From Brevibacterium sp. 'Marine' (lineage in GTDB: Bacteria > Actinomycetota > Actinomycetes > Actinomycetales > Brevibacteriaceae): a stretch of DNA of 64,000 bases. Below the pieces are notes generated by a model that was not told the origin of the DNA, did no database searches, and was given only the letters and a program-made list of their open reading frames with translations. Position numbers and translations under genes: made by a program. The DNA lies in assembly GCF_012844365.1 (NCBI RefSeq), contig NZ_CP051626.1, forward strand, positions 3,968,001-4,032,000. The letters run 5' to 3'. Numbering within the stretch: position 1 is the first letter of the stretch; every line of letters starts with the position of its first letter. Shown in pieces: positions 8,494-16,915 of the stretch.

Positions 8494-10380
8494 TCACATC
8501 GAGCTGTGGCCCGATTGACCTGCACCGGCCGGGTCCGGCAGCCACACCGTGAGCACCGCACCCTTGAACCGGTCGCAGTCCTCCCCGTGGCCCTGCACGT
8601 CGACGGCTCCCCCGAGGCGGCGGATCGCCTGCACGACCAGGGACAGCCCGACCCCGCGGGTGCCCGTCTGCTGGCGCCCCTGCCCCTGGTCGGTCTCGAC
8701 ACCGTCGTGCTTCGTCGACCAGCCGCGTTCGAAGATCGCGTCGAGGTGCTCCTCGTCGATGCCCGGACCGTCGTCGCTGACCTCGATCGTGAATCCGCCG
8801 GGACCGCCGGAACCGGAGAGCTCGACGTGGACTCTCTTGTCTTCAGGCAGGACATCCTGCCTGCTCAGAGCGTCGAAAGCATTGTCGACGAGGTTGCCGA
8901 GGATCGTCGCGAGATCCCGATCATCCCCGCCGAGGCTGCCCGTGAGATCCGCGGTGTCCACCGTCATCTCGATGCCCACCTCGGCGGCTTGGGCGATCTT
9001 CGACAGCAGCAGGGCCGACAGCACGGGGTGGTCGAAGGTCATCGACCCGTCCCCGTTGACCCGGTTGAGGTCGTCGATGTCCCTGGCCGCGAAGTCGATG
9101 GCCTCATCGACATGACCGGTCTCGAGCAGGGACACGACCATGTGCAGCCGGTTCGCGTATTCGTGGGTCTGTGCGCGCAGGGAATCGGAGAACGATCGCA
9201 CGGACACGAGCTCGCCGGAGAGCTCGGCCAGCTCCGTGTGATCGCGCATGGTCACGACCCACGTATCGCTGGCCGCCTCGGTGGGCTGCTGATTGACGAC
9301 GAGGACGCGGTCGTCGGTGTAGTGGATCTCGTCGCGGGCCCACCGGCCGGAGGCGAGCAGATCGTGCAGCGCCTCCGGCAGGTCGAGTTCACGCAGCGGC
9401 ATCTCCTCCGCCGAGGTGGGGCCCGAGTCCTCGTCGTCTCCGGCGGCCGACATGCCCAGCAGTTCCCGGGCTTCGGTGTTGATGAGCACGATTCCGCGGG
9501 CGCGGTCGACGAGCAGCAGACCTTCGGAGACGGCCGTGAGCACGGAGGAGTAGAAGTCGAGCATGCTGCGCAGCTCCTCGGCGCCGTAGTCGCCGGTGAC
9601 CCTGCGCAGGCCCCGCGATGTCACCCAGGAGGAGCCGATGCCGAGGACGAGAGTGAGGACGGCGATGCCGATGAGCCATTTGCCCTGCGCCAGGAAGCCT
9701 TCGCGGACCGAATCGGCGGAGCTGCCGACGATGACGGCGCCGACGACGGTGTCGGACCTCATGCCGTCGACGCCGACGTGTTCGGCATAGACCGGGGTGA
9801 CGACGTACATGGTGCCGTCGGACGGGCCTCCGTCGTCGATGAAGCGCACGGTCGACCGGCCCTCCTGCAGAGCCTGCCCGTCGACCGCCTGGGCCAGCTG
9901 GTCGATCGAATCCTCGGGGATCTTCCCGGAATCCGCCGAGGCGGTCTTCGCCTCCAGCGCCTGCTGGCGTCCGGGCGAGCCCAGCGTCGGCGGGGTGAGC
10001 AGGAAGTCGATGGGCACGACCGCGGCGACGTCGAAGCCGTACTGGCTGATGACATTGTCCAGCAGCGTCTGGACATCGTCGCGGGATTCGGAGTCGAGGT
10101 AGTCGTCTTGACCGACTTCACCGGTGGCGACGAGACCCAGTGACATCGAGATGTTGTCCGCGGCCGACCGCAGCAGGTCCTGTTCGCGTTTCGTGTTGAG
10201 CTGGGAGAGCTGGAGGTAGAGCAGACTCGTCGTGAGCACCATGACGCCCACGAGCATGATCGAGTTCGCGAACATGATCCGCCCGGCCGCGGACAGGCGC
10301 ACCCACCGACTCAGGCGGCCCACCGGTCCGGCGGGCCCCTGCGGCAGCACGGTGCGCTTCTTCTTCGGCATGGAAACCAT
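8494..10380 (-). CDS. sensor histidine kinase, CitA/DcuS type
   Basis: A 628-residue sensor kinase. An N-terminal helix (about 30-55) and a second near residue 240 bracket an extracytoplasmic PAS-like (CACHE/sCACHE) sensor. A cytoplasmic PAS domain follows (GLLLVDRARGIVLIN). The dimerisation helix is of the SpoOB type, with the phospho-acceptor His in THEYANRLH near residue 405. The ATPase shows the N box (NLVDNAFDAL) and DDGPGI. By family this would sense citrate or C4-dicarboxylates outside the cell and phosphorylate the downstream regulator at 7704-8438. The start is either GTG/ATG 10380 or ATG 10371; neither has a strong ribosome binding site. Confidence 0.87.
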   Translation of the reverse strand: MVSMPKKKRTVLPQGPAGPVGRLSRWVRLSAAGRIMFANSIMLVGVMVLTTSLLYLQLSQLNTKREQDLLRSAADNISMSLGLVATGEVGQDDYLDSESRDDVQTLLDNVISQYGFDVAAVVPIDFLLTPPTLGSPGRQQALEAKTASADSGKIPEDSIDQLAQAVDGQALQEGRSTVRFIDDGGPSDGTMYVVTPVYAEHVGVDGMRSDTVVGAVIVGSSADSVREGFLAQGKWLIGIAVLTLVLGIGSSWVTSRGLRRVTGDYGAEELRSMLDFYSSVLTAVSEGLLLVDRARGIVLINTEARELLGMSAAGDDEDSGPTSAEEMPLRELDLPEALHDLLASGRWARDEIHYTDDRVLVVNQQPTEAASDTWVVTMRDHTELAELSGELVSVRSFSDSLRAQTHEYANRLHMVVSLLETGHVDEAIDFAARDIDDLNRVNGDGSMTFDHPVLSALLLSKIAQAAEVGIEMTVDTADLTGSLGGDDRDLATILGNLVDNAFDALSRQDVLPEDKRVHVELSGSGGPGGFTIEVSDDGPGIDEEHLDAIFERGWSTKHDGVETDQGQGRQQTGTRGVGLSLVVQAIRRLGGAVDVQGHGEDCDRFKGAVLTVWLPDPAGAGQSGHSSM

Positions 10381-10491
10381 TGTGCCACCCGCTCAGGGGC
10401 CGCCTGCCGGGTCGGTCTGCCGCGTCAGGCTGCCAAGTCATCCTGCCGGGTTCCGGCGGCGGGGTCAGCCTGCCGCCTCGGCCCGCCGGGG

Positions 10492-12396
10492 TCAGAGCGC
10501 CAGACTGATGGGCCCGGCGGGGACCGCAGAGCACACGAGCACCTCGTCGCTCTCGACTCGGGCGGCGGGTTCGATCGGGTAGAGCACGGACCCGGCGGCC
10601 AGGGAGACCGAACAGGTTCCGCAGGATCCGCCGCGGCAGGAGCTCGGCGACCGGAATCCGCGCGCTTCCAAGGATTCGAGCAGAGTGCCTTCCTGCGGCT
10701 GCCAGACGAAGCTCGTCCCCGAGTTCTCCAGGGTCACCTCGGCGGGCGAACACGCGGCGATGGCCTCGCTCATGCCCGTGTTCGGAGAGGCGAAGGTCTC
10801 CTGGTGGACCGCGGGAACGCCGGCTTCGTCCGCGGCGGCGAGCACGGCCGCCGTGAAGTCGCGGGGTCCGCAGACCATGACGTTGTCGCAGCCGGCCACC
10901 CAGTCGACGAGGTCCCGGTGACCCGGTCGACCGGCCGTCGCGGTATCGCGGTGGTGAGTCTCGACGGGCACTGAGCCGGAGCGGGCGCGGTCCTGCAGCC
11001 GGTTCCACAGGCATGCGGTGCGGTGGTCGCGGTCGACGTGGACGAGTCGGATCCGATCGGTATCAGGCAGCTCGGCCAGACCGTCGCTGCGCAGCAGCCC
11101 GAGGCTCGGGGTGATGCCGATTCCGGCGGTGATCAGGGCCGTTGTGCCGCCGAAGACGCGCGAGGCGGTCATGGTTCCGTGCGGACCGGAGGTCAGTATC
11201 CGCTGCCCTTCGTCCAGCGATGCCACGGCGCGCGAGCCCTTGCCCTGGGTGCGCACGGCGATGCGGACGATGTCGTCGTCGACGTCGGTGATCGTATAGG
11301 TCCGCCAGAACGGTGCGCCGAGGTCGAGGTGGACGCGCAGATTGGTGCCCGGTTCGTCGAATTCGCGGATCCAGCCGAGGTCGTCGCGCAGCGCCACCTC
11401 GACGATGTCGTTGCAGATCTGCCGGCGGCCGACGACGGTCATGAAGCGCGGAGTCCGCGCGACCTTGATCAGTTCGCGCGGGGCCGGACCCTCGACGGTG
11501 ATCTCGTCGCCGACCGTGACGTCGCCGGTCTCGAGGATCTGTCCGTAGATTCCGCAGTGCAGGTGCCCGCAGGCGGAGTTGAGCAGCCTTGGGACGTTGA
11601 CGTCGACCTCGGTCGTCGTCGGGTTGACGGTCGTCGCCGGGCAGCGTTCGATCGTCGAGCGGATCGCCAGCCGCACACCGCCGAGGCGGATGACCGAACC
11701 GACGAGCGCGAACTCCTCGAACGAAGCGAGTCCCTCGACGAGGATGTTGCCGCGGAACCGCAGCGGGTCGAGCTCGACTGCGGGAGTGGCCGGGTCGTCC
11801 GTGTCCGCCGGATCGACCGCCGTACGACCGGCAGCTTCCGCGCTCAGGCCGAGGGCCGCGCGGCCCTCGTCCGTTTCGGCGATCGCGGCGACCGTGGCAG
11901 GGTTGATGAGAGAGATTCCCGAGCGCTGCGAGTCGAACATCCCCTGATCCGCGACGGCCAGGCTGCGCGGGAATGTACCCTGAGGGGGTATCCGTTCGGA
12001 GAGGAAGCTCGCCGAGGCGGCCCTGCCGTCGGCGTCATCCGTGGAGAAGGTCGTCGACTCCCCCGTCGGGGCCGTGAGGGTCACGGTTGCGGAGATATCG
12101 TCGACCGCCTCGGCGGTGGCACTCCGGTCATCCGGCTCAGGCGCGGGCGTGGATTCGGCTCCGGCCACCCCGGGGAGGGCCACGGCGACCTGCCATTTCT
12201 GCAGGTCGGTGTCGTTTTTCAGCACCGTGAAGGCGGAATACGAGTGCCAGGCGTCGGCGGGAACGTCGAGGCTGCCGTTCGTGAACGCCGCGATCCGGTC
12301 GCCGCGGATCCCGCGGTCCTTGACCGCCCTGGCCTCGGTGAGTTCCTCGGCGGGGAATCCCTTGACCGGGAACCGGAACAGTCTGGCAACATGCAT
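10492..12396 (-). CDS. MOSC domain fused to ferredoxin-reductase and 2Fe-2S domains
   Basis: A 634-residue fusion. Residues 1 to about 300 form the MOSC unit (HVARLFRFPVKG, the N-terminal beta-barrel signature, then ERCPATTVNP near the molybdenum-cofactor site). An FAD/NAD(P) oxidoreductase of the phthalate-dioxygenase-reductase type follows, and a C-terminal plant-type ferredoxin with Cys residues spaced as in SCRGGSCGTC plus a distal Cys. By analogy with mARC and YcbX it may pass electrons from NAD(P)H through FAD and Fe-S to a molybdenum centre and reduce N-oxygenated compounds. A low-complexity insert interrupts the MOSC unit near residues 80-100. The ATG at 12396 has TACAAT six bases upstream, so the mRNA is probably leaderless. 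Confidence 0.82.
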   Translation of the reverse strand: MHVARLFRFPVKGFPAEELTEARAVKDRGIRGDRIAAFTNGSLDVPADAWHSYSAFTVLKNDTDLQKWQVAVALPGVAGAESTPAPEPDDRSATAEAVDDISATVTLTAPTGESTTFSTDDADGRAASASFLSERIPPQGTFPRSLAVADQGMFDSQRSGISLINPATVAAIAETDEGRAALGLSAEAAGRTAVDPADTDDPATPAVELDPLRFRGNILVEGLASFEEFALVGSVIRLGGVRLAIRSTIERCPATTVNPTTTEVDVNVPRLLNSACGHLHCGIYGQILETGDVTVGDEITVEGPAPRELIKVARTPRFMTVVGRRQICNDIVEVALRDDLGWIREFDEPGTNLRVHLDLGAPFWRTYTITDVDDDIVRIAVRTQGKGSRAVASLDEGQRILTSGPHGTMTASRVFGGTTALITAGIGITPSLGLLRSDGLAELPDTDRIRLVHVDRDHRTACLWNRLQDRARSGSVPVETHHRDTATAGRPGHRDLVDWVAGCDNVMVCGPRDFTAAVLAAADEAGVPAVHQETFASPNTGMSEAIAACSPAEVTLENSGTSFVWQPQEGTLLESLEARGFRSPSSCRGGSCGTCSVSLAAGSVLYPIEPAARVESDEVLVCSAVPAGPISLAL

Positions 12397-12453
12397 AATT
12401 CGATTGTAGGAGCCGGAGAACTCGGAACGGTCGGGATGAGAGCAAACGCACAG

Positions 12454-12464
12454 CCGCCTCGGCG
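12454..12464 (-). repeat. intergenic copy of the CCGAGGCGG word
   Basis: CCGCCTCGGCG on the + strand, in the gap between the divergent MOSC fusion and csoR, just upstream of the csoR -35 element. Confidence 0.6.
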
Positions 12465-12474
12465 AGGGTCGGTC

Positions 12475-12503
12475 TTGATTTATACCCTATAGGGGTATAC
12501 GGT
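12475..12503 (+). promoter_or_regulatory. csoR promoter with CsoR operator in the spacer
   Basis: A -35 TTGATT (12475-12480) and -10 TACGGT (12498-12503) are separated by exactly 17 bases. The spacer and its edge hold TATACCCTATAGGGGTATA (12481-12499), a near-perfect palindrome matching the known CsoR operator pattern of C-tract and G-tract half-sites. The csoR ATG follows six bases after the -10, so the message would be leaderless. Apo-CsoR bound here would block polymerase, and Cu(I) would release it. Confidence 0.85.
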
Positions 12504-12509
12504 GTGTTC

Positions 12510-12803
12510 ATGACTGAGCAACATGGATACACCCCGCAGAAGGACGCTCTCGCGCGGAGGATGAAGCGGATCGAAGGTCAGGTCCGCGGCATCGGGAAGA
12601 TGATCGATGAGGACAAGTACTGCATCGACATCCTCACCCAGGTCTCCGCCGCGACAGCCGCGCTGCACGCGGTCTCCATCAACCTCCTCGAGGAGCACAT
12701 CGCTCACTGCGTGGTCGACGCCGCCTCATCCGGCGACGACGAGGAAGCACGGAAGAAGGTCGAGGAGGCATCAGCCGCCATCTCCCGACTCATCAAGAGC
12801 TGA
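12510..12803 (+). CDS. csoR: CsoR copper-sensing transcriptional repressor
   Basis: A 97-residue all-helical metal-sensing repressor of the DUF156/CsoR family. The Cu(I) ligands are in place: Cys38 (KYCID), His63 (EEHIAH) and Cys67 (HCVVD), the family's C-H-C set. The conserved RRMKRIEGQVRGIG stretch near the N terminus is the DNA-binding face. It would repress its own operon with copZ and copA and release DNA on binding Cu(I). I chose ATG 12510, not the in-frame GTG at 12504, because it sits six bases after the -10 TACGGT and starts the conserved core at the usual distance. Confidence 0.93.
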   Translation: MTEQHGYTPQKDALARRMKRIEGQVRGIGKMIDEDKYCIDILTQVSAATAALHAVSINLLEEHIAHCVVDAASSGDDEEARKKVEEASAAISRLIKS

Positions 12804-12804
12804 A

Positions 12805-12850
12805 GCCGCAGGCCGCGTCCACCCCACCGGGGTGCGACGACGCCTGCGGC
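12805..12850 (+). other. hairpin in the csoR-copZ gap
   Basis: GCCGCAGGC (12805-12813) pairs perfectly with GCCTGCGGC (12842-12850). A smaller inner stem of C- and G-runs surrounds 12820-12833. There is no T-tract. It sits directly after the csoR stop and could attenuate read-through or stabilise the 5' end of a processed copZ-copA message. Confidence 0.55.
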
Positions 12851-12890
12851 CCGGACGTCGGGACAATTTCACAGCTGATAGGAGAGCACG

Positions 12891-13103
12891 ATGACGACCA
12901 CCACCATCACCGTTTCTGGAATGACCTGCGGACACTGCGAAGCCGCTGTCAAGGAAGAGCTCGGGGCACTCGCGGGCGTCTCGGAGGTCGCGGTCGACCT
13001 CAACGCCGGGGGCGATTCCCCGGTCACGATCACCTCATCGACCGAACTCGACGATGCGGCGATCCGCGCCGCCGTCGATGAAGCCGGCTATGAGGTGAAG
13101 TGA
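12891..13103 (+). CDS. copZ: CopZ-like copper chaperone
   Basis: A 70-residue single heavy-metal-associated domain with the beta-alpha-beta-beta-alpha-beta fold. The Cu(I)-binding loop is GMTCGHC near residues 10-16. It would carry Cu(I) in the cytoplasm and hand it to the CopA pump encoded next. AGGAGA lies eight bases before the ATG, a good ribosome binding site. Its stop overlaps the start of copA by one base (TGATG). The acceptor residues and neighbours make the assignment secure. Confidence 0.92.
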   Translation: MTTTTITVSGMTCGHCEAAVKEELGALAGVSEVAVDLNAGGDSPVTITSSTELDDAAIRAAVDEAGYEVK

Positions 13104-15367
13104 TGCCTCGCGAGCTCGAGCTCGACATCACGGGCATGACCTGCGCGTCGTGTTCGGCGCGGATCGAGAAGAAGCTCACCCGCCTCGACGGGGTCACGGC
13201 GGAGGTCAACCTGCCGCTGGAGACCGCGCATGTGGTCATCGATTCCGAACTCAGCGACGACGACATCACCGGCGCCGTCGCGAAGGCCGGCTACGGTGCC
13301 ACGGTGCGCCGCCCCGGCGCGGGCGGTGCTGGAGGCGCCGGTCCGGAGATCGTCGACTACGATCCCCGCCATCTGCGGCCGCGCTTCATCGGCTCGCTCA
13401 GCCTGGCCGTCCCGATCGTCGCGATCTCGATGGTGATGGGCTGGCATTTCGCCGGGTGGCAGTGGGTCGTGGCGATCCTCGCCCTGCCGGTCGTGACCTG
13501 GGGTGCGTGGCCGTTCCACTCGGCGGCGTACAAGGCCGCCCGCGGTGGGTCGACGACCATGGACACCCTGGTCAGCGTCGGCATCACCGTCGCGAGCCTG
13601 TATTCCTACTTCACGCTGGGCCGGGCCGTCGCCGACGGTCACGGCTGGTCGATTCCCGCCGAATACCATGTGTGGTTCGAAGCTGCCGCGGCGATCACGG
13701 TGTTCCTGCTCATCGGCAAGCTCACCGAGGACCGGGCGAAGAACCGGGCGACGGCCGCGCTCAAGGCGCTCCTCGACCTCGGCGCGAAGTCCGCAACCGT
13801 GCTGCGTGAGGGTGGTGCCGCTGAGGGCGCCGCGGATGCGACTGCGGCCGATGCTGCTTCCGACGCTGCCGTCGCGACTGGCGGCCGCGTCGAAGTGCAG
13901 GTGCCGATCGACGAGCTGACCGTCGGTGATGTCTTCCTCGTCCGTCCCGGTGAGAAGATCGCCACCGACGGTGAGGTGCTGACCGGTCATTCGGCCGTCG
14001 ACGAGGCGATGCTCACAGGCGAATCCGTTCCGATCGAGGTCGGCCCCGGCGATTCCGTCACCGGAGCCACGATCAACACCTCGGGTGTGCTCGAGGTCCG
14101 CACCACCCGAGTGGGTGCCGATACTACCTTGGCGGCCATGGCCGATCTCGTCTCTCGCGCGCAGAGCGGGAAACCTGCCGTGCAGCGGCTGGCCGACCGG
14201 ATCTCGGCGGTGTTCGTGCCGATCGTCTTCGGCATCGCGATCCTCACCCTGCTCATCTGGGGGTTCGTCACCGGAGACTGGGCGACGGGGCTGCATGCGG
14301 CGCTCACCGTGCTCATCATCGCCTGCCCCTGTGCCTTGGGCTTGGCTACGCCGACGGCACTGGCGGTATCTTCGGGGCGCGGATCCCAGCTGGGCATCCT
14401 CGTCTCCGGGCCTGAGGCGCTGGAGTCGACGCGGTCGATCGATACGGTCGTGCTCGACAAAACCGGCACCCTGACCACCGGCGTGATGAGCCTGACCGGA
14501 ACCGAGCTCTCACCGGCGGACTTCGCTGTGCTCGCTCATCTGGAGGCGCGCAGCGAACACCCGATCGCCCGCGCCATCGTCGACGCCGCACCAGAGATCG
14601 TCGGGGCGGGTTCCGCAGGGGCAGGCTCCGCCGGGACAGCGGTCGCGGATTTCGAGAACATCGCCGGCGGCGGGCTGCGGGCCACGATCGACGGCGCCGA
14701 GGTGCTCGCCGGTCGCCCGGACCTGCTCCGGGAACGCGGGATCGCGGTCGACTATGCGACCGACTCGGTGCCGCGCGGAGCCACGATCGTCGCGCTGGCG
14801 ATCGACGGGGTCTTCCGCGGGCTGAGCTTCGTCTCCGATGAGGCTAAGCCGACCGCTCGGGCCGCGATCGGCGAACTGCATTCGCTGGGACTGAGCACCG
14901 TCCTGCTGACCGGGGACAATGCCCAAGCCGCCGAAGTGGTCGCCGAGGCTCTCGGGATCACCGAGGTCCGCGCGGATGTCCGCCCGGAGGGCAAGGTCTC
15001 CGTGGTCAGCGAACTGCAGGAGCAGGGCCGGGCCGTTGCCATGGTCGGCGACGGGGTCAACGACGCCGCCGCTCTGGCCGGTGCGGACCTCGGCATCGCG
15101 ATGGGGTCGGGCACGGACGCGGCGATGGCGGCATCGGACATCACCATGGTCAAGTCCGATCCGCAGCAGATCCCGCAGGCGATCCGGCTCTCGCGCCGGA
15201 CCTTGGGACTCATCAAGGGCAACCTGTTCTGGGCCTTCGCCTACAACACCGCGGCGATCCCGATCGCGGCGTTCGGACTGCTCGACCCGATGATCGCCGG
15301 TGCCGCAATGGCGTTCTCGTCGGTGTTCGTCATCCTCAACAGCCTCCGCCTGCTGCGCTTCACGTAA
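13103..15367 (+). CDS. copA: Cu(I)-exporting P1B-type ATPase
   Basis: A 754-residue copper efflux pump. An N-terminal metal-binding domain carries GMTCASC. Eight membrane helices follow, with the transport motif CPCALG (Cys408). The phosphorylation site is DKTGT (Asp452), SEHPIA supplies the P1B-specific HP motif, and [10 protein letters not shown] is the hinge. It exports Cu(I) across the membrane using ATP. A Gly/Ala/Asp-rich segment (about residues 235-260) is inserted in the actuator region. The ATG at 13103 overlaps the copZ stop, so it is translationally coupled; a GTG at 13100 is an alternative. The operon is controlled by the CsoR operator upstream of csoR. Confidence 0.94.
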   Translation: MPRELELDITGMTCASCSARIEKKLTRLDGVTAEVNLPLETAHVVIDSELSDDDITGAVAKAGYGATVRRPGAGGAGGAGPEIVDYDPRHLRPRFIGSLSLAVPIVAISMVMGWHFAGWQWVVAILALPVVTWGAWPFHSAAYKAARGGSTTMDTLVSVGITVASLYSYFTLGRAVADGHGWSIPAEYHVWFEAAAAITVFLLIGKLTEDRAKNRATAALKALLDLGAKSATVLREGGAAEGAADATAADAASDAAVATGGRVEVQVPIDELTVGDVFLVRPGEKIATDGEVLTGHSAVDEAMLTGESVPIEVGPGDSVTGATINTSGVLEVRTTRVGADTTLAAMADLVSRAQSGKPAVQRLADRISAVFVPIVFGIAILTLLIWGFVTGDWATGLHAALTVLIIACPCALGLATPTALAVSSGRGSQLGILVSGPEALESTRSIDTVVLDKTGTLTTGVMSLTGTELSPADFAVLAHLEARSEHPIARAIVDAAPEIVGAGSAGAGSAGTAVADFENIAGGGLRATIDGAEVLAGRPDLLRERGIAVDYATDSVPRGATIVALAIDGVFRGLSFVSDEAKPTARAAIGELHSLGLSTVLLTGDNAQAAEVVAEALGITEVRADVRPEGKVSVVSELQEQGRAVAMVGDGVNDAAALAGADLGIAMGSGTDAAMAASDITMVKSDPQQIPQAIRLSRRTLGLIKGNLFWAFAYNTAAIPIAAFGLLDPMIAGAAMAFSSVFVILNSLRLLRFT

Positions 15368-15442
15368 GCGCGGCGGGGACTCCGGCGACGGAGGTGCGGC
15401 GAGACCGGGCAAGTTCACGTAAGCGACGAGTTCACGTAAGCG
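15359..15442 (+). repeat. three copies of the copA tail sequence
   Basis: TTCACGTAAGCG occurs at 15359-15370, 15414-15425 and 15431-15442. The first copy contains the copA stop codon. Copies 1 and 3 continue identically as CGGCGG. This looks like a local duplication of the end of the gene. Confidence 0.75.
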
Positions 15443-15487
15443 CGGCGGAGCAGCACGAGCCGTCGCCCCTCGGCCGCGAGCACCCCT

Positions 15488-15541
15488 CACCGTAAGTGCC
15501 ATAACCCCCTGCAGGAGCAGGGGGTTATGGCACTTACGGTG
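15488..15541. repeat. perfect 25-bp inverted repeat with 4-base loop
   Basis: Arms 15488-15512 and 15517-15541 are exact complements around the loop AGGA. The core runs GCCATAACCCCCTGC and back. It lies in the 312-base gap between copA and the converging small membrane-protein gene (15368-15679), which otherwise holds only the copA-tail repeats and no gene I can support. It could be a bidirectional terminator or a REP-like element. A sequence this regular is more than a terminator needs. Confidence 0.85.
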
Positions 15542-15679
15542 TCTGATGCCTCTGCAGCTGTAGGACATGACAGCTATGCGAGGGTGTGCCGGCAACGAGA
15601 CGTCATGCCGACGGAGCGCGTGACAATGCCGCGGAAAGTGAGGCCGGTGCCCCCGTCTCAGCACGGGGCCCGGGGCGTC

Positions 15680-15961
15680 TTATCGCATGACCGGGTAGGA
15701 CTGGTTCTGATTCTGCGTGTCCTTGCGCATCACCCAGTTGAGGTAGCTCGTGAAGCCCGACACCAGCACAAATGCCGCTCCGGCGTAGACGAATGCATAG
15801 CCGAAGGCGCGACCGTCCTGCCACGCTCGGGTGACGATGATCGCGAGGACCAGTGTGACGATTCCGCAGACGGCGCCGACCCTGATCGCATCCTTGTAGG
15901 ACACCGTGCTGGTGGGCTTGCCGCCTGTGGACTTCTTCTTCGGGGTGTTCGAGGGCGCCAT
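15680..15961 (-). CDS. small two-helix membrane protein
   Basis: A 93-residue protein I do not recognise. A Lys/Ser/Thr-rich cytoplasmic N terminus (SNTPKKKSTGG) is followed by two membrane helices, roughly residues 26-45 and 53-72, and a polar tail. I chose ATG 15961 because TAGAAT lies exactly seven bases upstream, the leaderless layout common here; GGAGG two bases before it is too close to act well. An ATG at 15970 is the alternative. It converges with copA across the hairpin region. No functional motif is visible. Confidence 0.65.
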   Translation of the reverse strand: MAPSNTPKKKSTGGKPTSTVSYKDAIRVGAVCGIVTLVLAIIVTRAWQDGRAFGYAFVYAGAAFVLVSGFTSYLNWVMRKDTQNQNQSYPVMR

Positions 15962-16013
15962 GTCCTCCATTCTACCGGCCCGACCTGAGAGCCGACTTGC
16001 CCCCACACGCTCA

Positions 16014-16022
16014 CCGAGGCGG
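16014..16022 (+). repeat. intergenic copy of the CCGAGGCGG word
   Basis: CCGAGGCGG lies between the small membrane-protein gene and the lipoprotein operon. Confidence 0.5.
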
Positions 16023-16153
16023 CGCCAAGTCCCCTTGCGGCCGAACTCTGACGCCGGAACCTTGACCGGTGTGGGCGGATCCGACGAAGGCGCTGAGCCT
16101 CCTGCGCCGATGATCAGGTGGACTACAGGCTCGGAACAGGCAAAAATGAGGAT

Positions 16154-16915
16154 GTGCCCGTCACTGTCAGACGCGCCTCCGGGGAGGCGCTGTGCTCAAC
16201 TCTCTCCAGCCAGGCCCCGCCTGGCCGTGAATCATGCGCGGACACCACTGCACCGACGACCACCGCCGCAGGTGTCGCAGCCGTCGGCCCCGGCCCCCTC
16301 GATATTCCCCACTCGGCATCCCCCCGTCGCACCCTCCGTACCTTCACCGCACTCCTCCTAGCGGCAGTCATGACTCTCACCGTCACCGCGTGCGGCCCCG
16401 ATCGCGGCCTCAAGGTCTCACCCGAGGGCAATCCCTCCCCTTCCCTCTTCGCCCCCAACACCGAGGCCGCAGGCGAAGCGAACGAACCGTTCTCCCTCGA
16501 CGAGGTCCGCAAGGCCATCGAATCGTCGTCGGGAATCGCGGTCACCGGCAGCGCCACGGAGACGGCCAAGGTCGTCGCCGACTGCAAGGACTGCCTGAAG
16601 TTCGCGTCGCCGTTCCTCAGCGGTGAACAGAAGTTCCAGCTGGTCACGGTGGCCAACCCCAAACAGCGGAACGAGATCATCGCCGGTGCGGTCATCAGCG
16701 AGCACAGGGGCGAGCCCCGCCTCGAACTCATCGCCACCGGCAATCAGCTCAAGGTCAGCCCCGGCAGAAATGGGACACTGGTGGTTCAGGAGGCCATGTT
16801 CGCCGACGGGGACAAAGCATGCTGCCCCTCCGGCTGGTCGGTGCAGGTGTTCCGCCTGCACGACGGTAGGTTTGAACCAGGTCAACGCTTCACGCGGCTA
16901 AATGGAGAAACGTAA
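16154..16915 (+). CDS. putative lipoprotein of a two-component operon (CseA-like position)
   Basis: A 253-residue protein with a lipobox (TVTAC, modified Cys80), so probably anchored outside the membrane. The mature part has two cysteine pairs (DCKDC and DKACCPSG). The latter recalls LppP/LprE-type lipoproteins, but I hold that loosely. Start choice is odd: no in-frame ATG, GTG or TTG lies at the normal distance before the hydrophobic core, so the leader is about 60 residues longer than usual. GTG 16154 is favoured by AAAAAT six bases upstream and TGGACT 17 bases further up; GTG 16118 is also open. Its stop overlaps the regulator's ATG by one base, so it is coupled to the kinase pair. Confidence 0.65.
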   Translation: MPVTVRRASGEALCSTLSSQAPPGRESCADTTAPTTTAAGVAAVGPGPLDIPHSASPRRTLRTFTALLLAAVMTLTVTACGPDRGLKVSPEGNPSPSLFAPNTEAAGEANEPFSLDEVRKAIESSSGIAVTGSATETAKVVADCKDCLKFASPFLSGEQKFQLVTVANPKQRNEIIAGAVISEHRGEPRLELIATGNQLKVSPGRNGTLVVQEAMFADGDKACCPSGWSVQVFRLHDGRFEPGQRFTRLNGET

